A stretch of DNA of 64,000 nt from Himantopus leucocephalus (taxonomy: Eukaryota > Chordata > Aves > Charadriiformes > Recurvirostridae), in contig RSEF01000001.1 in NCBI GenBank assembly GCA_003993805.1, positions 145,383,856 to 145,447,855 on the forward strand. Direction: 5' to 3'. This document shows, piece after piece, positions 59,801-64,000 of this stretch (position 1 is its first letter; every line of letters begins with the position of its first letter). A program made the position numbers and the translations under genes. The notes below the pieces were generated by a model that had not been told where the DNA came from, searched no databases, and saw only the letters and a program-made list of their open reading frames with translations.

Positions 59801-62800
59801 GTAACCCCAGCTGCATCACAGCAATCCCCTTCCACCAGACCCAACTGCTTCCAGGACATACGGTCGGTCACAGGATGCTACTGAAAGATGTATGCAATAC
59901 AGGCCTGGGTGCTCGGAAGCAGCAGGCAGAAGTCAAACACAGGGGCTCAATGTAAGATGAGTACCAGTCTGCTCCAAGCTAGGCAGAAACCACACAGCGC
60001 TCTCAAACCACAGTTTCCAAAGCCAGGATAGTCAGGCTTTCTCCAAAGCAAACGTTAGGAATCCCACATCTAGCAGCACTCCCCTTGTGGTAAAACAAAA
60101 AGATAAACATGCTCCCTTCACTCAGCTTGGAGGAAGTAACAAAGTATCACTACTGGGAGGTACTGCAGAACCCAGTAGTTGGAGGGTCTCACTCCTAAGC
60201 TAGATGACCTTAGCCATGAACACAGAACGCAAAGTAGAAAAGTTAGCACCAATTTTCTTGGCAGTCCAATACAAAACCATAACCAGGCTAGTCTAGAAAT
60301 GTCAGTCAAAGGGGCCAGCTTCCAGAAAACGATGGCAACCCACACCAAATATATACAGCCCTGTTCTGAAAGGCTGCTGCAGAGCTTCCAAACCCCACAG
60401 AAGCTCAGTTCAAGTCCTACCCTGGCTTTGGGCCTGCACGAGGATGCAGCCCCACTCCCCATGCTTGTTATCATATTCCAAATCTGGCCATCAGCCTTCC
60501 TCAGCTATGAAAATTTGCAGACATCCTCACTCCCCCATCACTGCTGCATGCAGCCTAACAATCTCCCAAAGTTACCCTTTGAGGGCAAACCCCTCCTTCT
60601 GAAAGGTCCTCCCACGTGTCTCCTGTCTTCAAAATGAGAAATCCCGACATGCTGGTGATTGACTGCCAGTTGGTGGCCATTCTGCCATGGGACACGTGGT
60701 CTCATAAAGGAGTTCAGGCCATTCAGGCTTTAGACAAGCAGTTCCTAGCTGCACACTGCAGCTGCACTCCCACGTTAGCATCGCTAACATCACTTTTGCC
60801 TCCATGCCAAGTCAGGACAGACACTCTCTCCCTGCAGTACCTCCCCCAGTGTTTCAAAAGGCAGGTCACACTTTAGGAAATCCCCAGCAGACCTAGAACC
60901 CCTCTTTATCCAGTTCTGCATCAACACGGGGACAAGAACACCACTGTGAAACAGTTAATCCTCCCAATGTGGGTATTTTGCTTCATTTTACCTTAGCTTA
61001 AATAGGGTAAAAGAAGGTAATTCTGTGGCACAGGTATATGCTAAGCCAAGTCTACAAGGACTAAAGCGTTTTTATCTCCAAATCATCCATTCCACAAAAT
61101 TTGTTTTTGCACATGCTTACAGTTAAGGTGATTTGTTTGAGCTTAGTTGTTTTGGTTTGGTTTTAACATGAAAAAATGCAAAATTGTAAAACTGAAGGTT
61201 TAGGAAGTCGTTTATATGAAATAAAGTATCCCTCACTGTTTTAATTTTCTTGCTGATATTAACATGGGTTCCTCGCACCACATTTGTCAAACATTCCCCT
61301 TTACATTAAGGCTTTGGCAAGTATAATAAAATACAAACACAGGCTCTATAAAACTATATTCACAGCACAAATTTACATTTATAGCACTTAATTTAATTAA
61401 CATAGAGGACAGCAACAGTAGGGTGCGTATTTCTATGTTTTCCTCAGTTGCTGAAACTGCAGCAAGAGCACGGGATTTTGAACGTCTGCGGGTAATGATG
61501 TAAACATTAGCCCCTTTGATAGAGATAGGAGGAGGCTTGTACTCACTAACTGAGCTCAGAAGACTCAATAAGAAAATAAGTAAAATGAAACAAGTAGCCC
61601 AGTTTCTCAAGAAAAGAAAGATAACACTGTTCCCAAGCTCAGTAGCACTGATTGGCAGAATACACCCTCATTTACTGCTACTGTATAGCCTAAACATACA
61701 TAGTCAAGTTCGGTAATTAGTGTCCTCTGTTGTAAGGATAGAGTATACATTCATGTCAGAATGGAGGGGAGAAGAAGAGGGGTGGGGGAAGATACTTTTT
61801 TCCATATAAAAGAAGCTACTGTGTTTCCGGGGCTTTCCGCAGAGGGGTTCTGTAGGTGGTCATTTAGACAACAAAGGAAGTTCAAGGGTTCAAAACAGAT
61901 TTCTGCTGCTTAATACCCAGAAATCTGCATTTTTAAACTCAGTCTCCCTGCTGTGCAATTATGTATGAATTTGAGACTAGTCGTTTTCTTACAAGAGGCT
62001 GTGTCGTGCAAGTGGGAGACAAAATCAGGTCACCCAATCATGAGAAGTAAATTTCCCCCACCAGCTGTTGTACTCCAGAGAGAGACAAAGAGGGAAAGGC
62101 TGATTTTATTCCCTCCTCAGACTAGTCCAATTTTTAATCATATTCTTTGGAGTTTTGAACACCCCTTCTCTTTCCCTTCAGACTCAGGGACTAACATGGG
62201 AACTTAATTAAACCTTAGTGTGATGTAAAGACCAACACTGTGTTAAGATTTGACTGAAAGACAAGATCAGCCAAGGCTGCCTCTCTAAAATACACATCCC
62301 CTGTTTAAAACAAGGCACCTGCCCTCTCTGAGATTTCTCTATCTATTCCAATCTCCCTCTCTTTCTCTTATTTGCCTTTGAACACTTCATTTAAAGTTGC
62401 TTCTTTCCTTTGAGACATTTTATATATCCACTCAGTGTGTTCACAATGGTCCATACGCATGGGAGGTCATGCCCTTCCAGAGCAAAAAGCCTACAGAAAA
62501 GACTAATCTGAACTGCTGTGCTTTGCCCTTTTCCTTACCTTAGGACCCCTCAAACTGTCAGCAGAAATTCCTCCAATTTCACCATGGCTTTGCATGGGCA
62601 AGAGAATCCACAGCAGCAAAGCCTGACCCACGATGCAGCCTCCTTCACCCGCCACCCTGTGATGAATCTCCACGCACACAACAGGAATATTTTACAACTC
62701 TCCAGAGAAACAAAACAACCTATCTCCTGGCACTGGACCAGAATTCAGTATTACTGAACATCTCTGAGACAAGGTTTCTGTTGCTAAAACCAGATGATTT

Positions 62801-63724
62801 CTCATATGCTTTCACCAACAGAGAAACCAGTAATTAGGGTGAAGGCTTTTGCCAGAAAGACAGGGCAAAGGAAATCCATCAAGTCTAAACCATACGGCTA
62901 TGTGTGTTTTTCATTTGCTCCCAAACATTATTTTCTGTGTTCTTCTGTTGTTTAGAAGAGCCGACCTGAGAAGAAATGACCTCCTTGACTACCTTGGACG
63001 AGGCTACTCTCAAACCAGTAGGCAACAATTGCTTCTATAGGAAAGATATGACCCAGGTCCATCGGCTTTATTTATGTATAGATGGCAGTTCTGCTCTGTA
63101 AACAGTTCCCTTACAGAGCACAAATTCAGGGCGTGCTGTCACTGCCTCGCACAGGTTGACTCTTCCAGGGCTCCCAGAGAGTGTCTTATTTGCTTTATGA
63201 GCATTCATTTTTGAGTTTCTGTATTAAAAATAAGTACTAACAGACATTTATATTTATTAGGCGTTTTAAAAAAATATCTATGCGCAGTGACTAAATGTCA
63301 ACAGCAACTATACCTTGTTAGTCAAAGCCTATTTGCAAAAGACATTCCTGCTGTACACTAGAGGTTACAAAGCTCATTCTGTTTAGTTCCAACATGTGCA
63401 ATATACTGTGTTAGATCAAAAAGGAAAAACAAATCAGAAAATGTGTTTTCCTGCTCTGATTCTCTAACATAGTCCACAGTTTCAACCCTGACCCAGTGTA
63501 GTTTAGTACTGAAGAGCTCTGAACTAATTCATGGTTAGCGAGTCAAGCAAGAAAATCAATCACTGGATCACAGTAGTACTCTTTATCTGCAAATGAGAAA
63601 TAGCCCGGGTTTCGCCCTTTCTACCCACATACAATAAAATACAAATGGCTGCAAAGAATCTTGAAAGAGAAATTTAAATGTGTGAATAAATCTAATAACT
63701 GAAGATAATATAATTTAAATATAC

Positions 63725-63766
63725 GGATGGATAGATATGTAACATGCATGTATGTATCTATGGATG
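63725..63766. repeat. degenerate GATA/GTAT tetranucleotide repeat
   Basis: GGATGGATAGATATG followed by GCATGTATGTATCTATGGATG: an impure tetranucleotide microsatellite. Confidence 0.7.
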
Positions 63767-63930
63767 TTAGAAATTACAGCTAAGCTTGCCATGCTCAAAC
63801 TGTGTTGAAGACCGCAGTCAGACAAGCTGCATGCTTTCCCAGCTCCCCAGCTCTTTGCCTTGCCAGGGTCACCAGGCTATTTTTTATGAGAGCAGAGAAA
63901 GTAAAGGGAAGGAGAATTTTGAAAACAATC

Positions 63931-63944
63931 TTTTTTTTTTTTTT
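63931..63944. repeat. poly-T, 14 bp
   Basis: Uninterrupted T run near the window end. On the minus strand it is a poly-A, but no retroposon body was recognised on its other side. Confidence 0.85.
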
Positions 63945-64000
63945 CCAGCCTGATTTGCCACTTTTCTGTCTGAAAGACACACTAGTGCGTGGTCTACTGA

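Larger units (their letters stand above)
56825..63985. other. long non-coding stretch
   Basis: About 7.2 kb. Contains an A-rich tract near 59508-59532, a degenerate GATA/GTAT tetranucleotide region at 63725-63766 and a T14 run at 63931-63944. Open frames reach 168 codons (59449-59955) but overlap others in different registers and show no domain. The minus-strand frame 61287-61610 starts with a hydrophobic stretch but has TTG as its first codon. No interspersed repeat was recognised. Confidence 0.5.

Noticed and set aside
59449..59955. 168-codon open frame on the plus strand
   Set aside because: Passes through an A-rich tract (lysine run) and overlaps two other open frames in different registers. 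No domain, and no splice or promoter context.
60179..60637. 152-codon open frame on the plus strand
   Set aside because: A minus-strand frame covers most of the same bases. No motif, and no sign of codon bias.
61287..61610. Minus-strand frame with a hydrophobic N-terminus resembling a signal peptide
   Set aside because: Its first codon is TTG, and the frame remains open upstream of it, so the hydrophobic stretch is not at a real N-terminus. AT-rich DNA commonly encodes L/I/F runs. No known family.
1..64000. Operons, CRISPR arrays, prophage, insertion sequences or other bacterial systems
   Set aside because: The CR1 signatures and overall structure identify vertebrate (bird) DNA. No arrays of spaced repeats and no prokaryotic gene layout are present.
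1..64000. tRNA, rRNA or other structured RNA genes
   Set aside because: I looked for the tRNA B-box (GGTTCGANTCC-type) and rRNA-like blocks by eye and found none. A covariance-model search would be needed to exclude small RNAs.
1..64000. Endogenous retrovirus or intact LTR pair
   Set aside because: No retroviral protein-like frame, primer-binding site or matching LTR pair was seen. The only long direct repeats are the N-separated assembly duplications and the 36-bp tandem.

Overview
The window looks like bird nuclear DNA with no convincing protein-coding or RNA gene. The diagnostic signal is a set of CR1-type LINE 3' ends. They carry the avian signature of a GGTCCCTTCCAACC-like block followed by one or more ATTCTATGAT-like units, seen at about 2604-2727, 42600-42663 and 53836-53895. 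Older, more worn CR1 3' ends lie at about 14912-15100, 16790-17095, 21462-21550 and 39820-40195. Low interspersed-repeat density, moderate GC, short homopolymers and few microsatellites also fit a bird chromosome. The species cannot be named from this sequence. The window is either a gene desert or the inside of a very long intron.

Open frames are all short (at most 189 codons). They lie on both strands, often begin at non-ATG codons, cluster where GC is high (so stops are rare), and show no family motif that I recognise. None is annotated as a CDS.

Layout: 0.5-2.7 kb holds LINE/CR1 debris. 7.58-7.79 kb holds a probable ancient MIR-like SINE. 7.8-8.6 kb is GC-rich. 12.3-12.75 kb has TA/CA-rich sequence and a 145-bp duplicated block around an N. 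14.4-17.1 kb has a possible MIR-like fragment, a C15-A18 homopolymer next to an N, and two CR1 ends. 21.1-21.4 kb is a three-piece mis-join, followed by another CR1 end. 23.2-26.2 kb is the most structured part: an AT-rich segment with a POU octamer, a 36-bp tandem duplication, paired inverted repeats, and two CpG-rich segments, one containing a NotI site. 29.2-29.4 kb is another duplicated block around an N. 38.0-38.6 kb has a small CpG cluster and an exon-like stretch. 39.8-42.7 kb has two CR1 ends. 44.9-45.1 and 48.5-48.7 kb are AT-rich, homeobox/TCF-motif segments that could be conserved non-coding elements. 53.7-53.9 kb has repeat debris. 55.6-56.8 kb has a GC-rich open frame ending in an A-rich tract, then a GC-rich minisatellite with G-quadruplex potential. 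The remainder is unique-looking sequence.

I found no undescribed biological system. The most solid observations are technical: single Ns sit between near-identical direct copies, which suggests unmerged contig ends or alleles rather than real duplications. The most useful biological leads are the CpG-rich segments at 24.2-24.6 and 25.9-26.15 kb, and the fact that every recognisable CR1 lies on the same strand.
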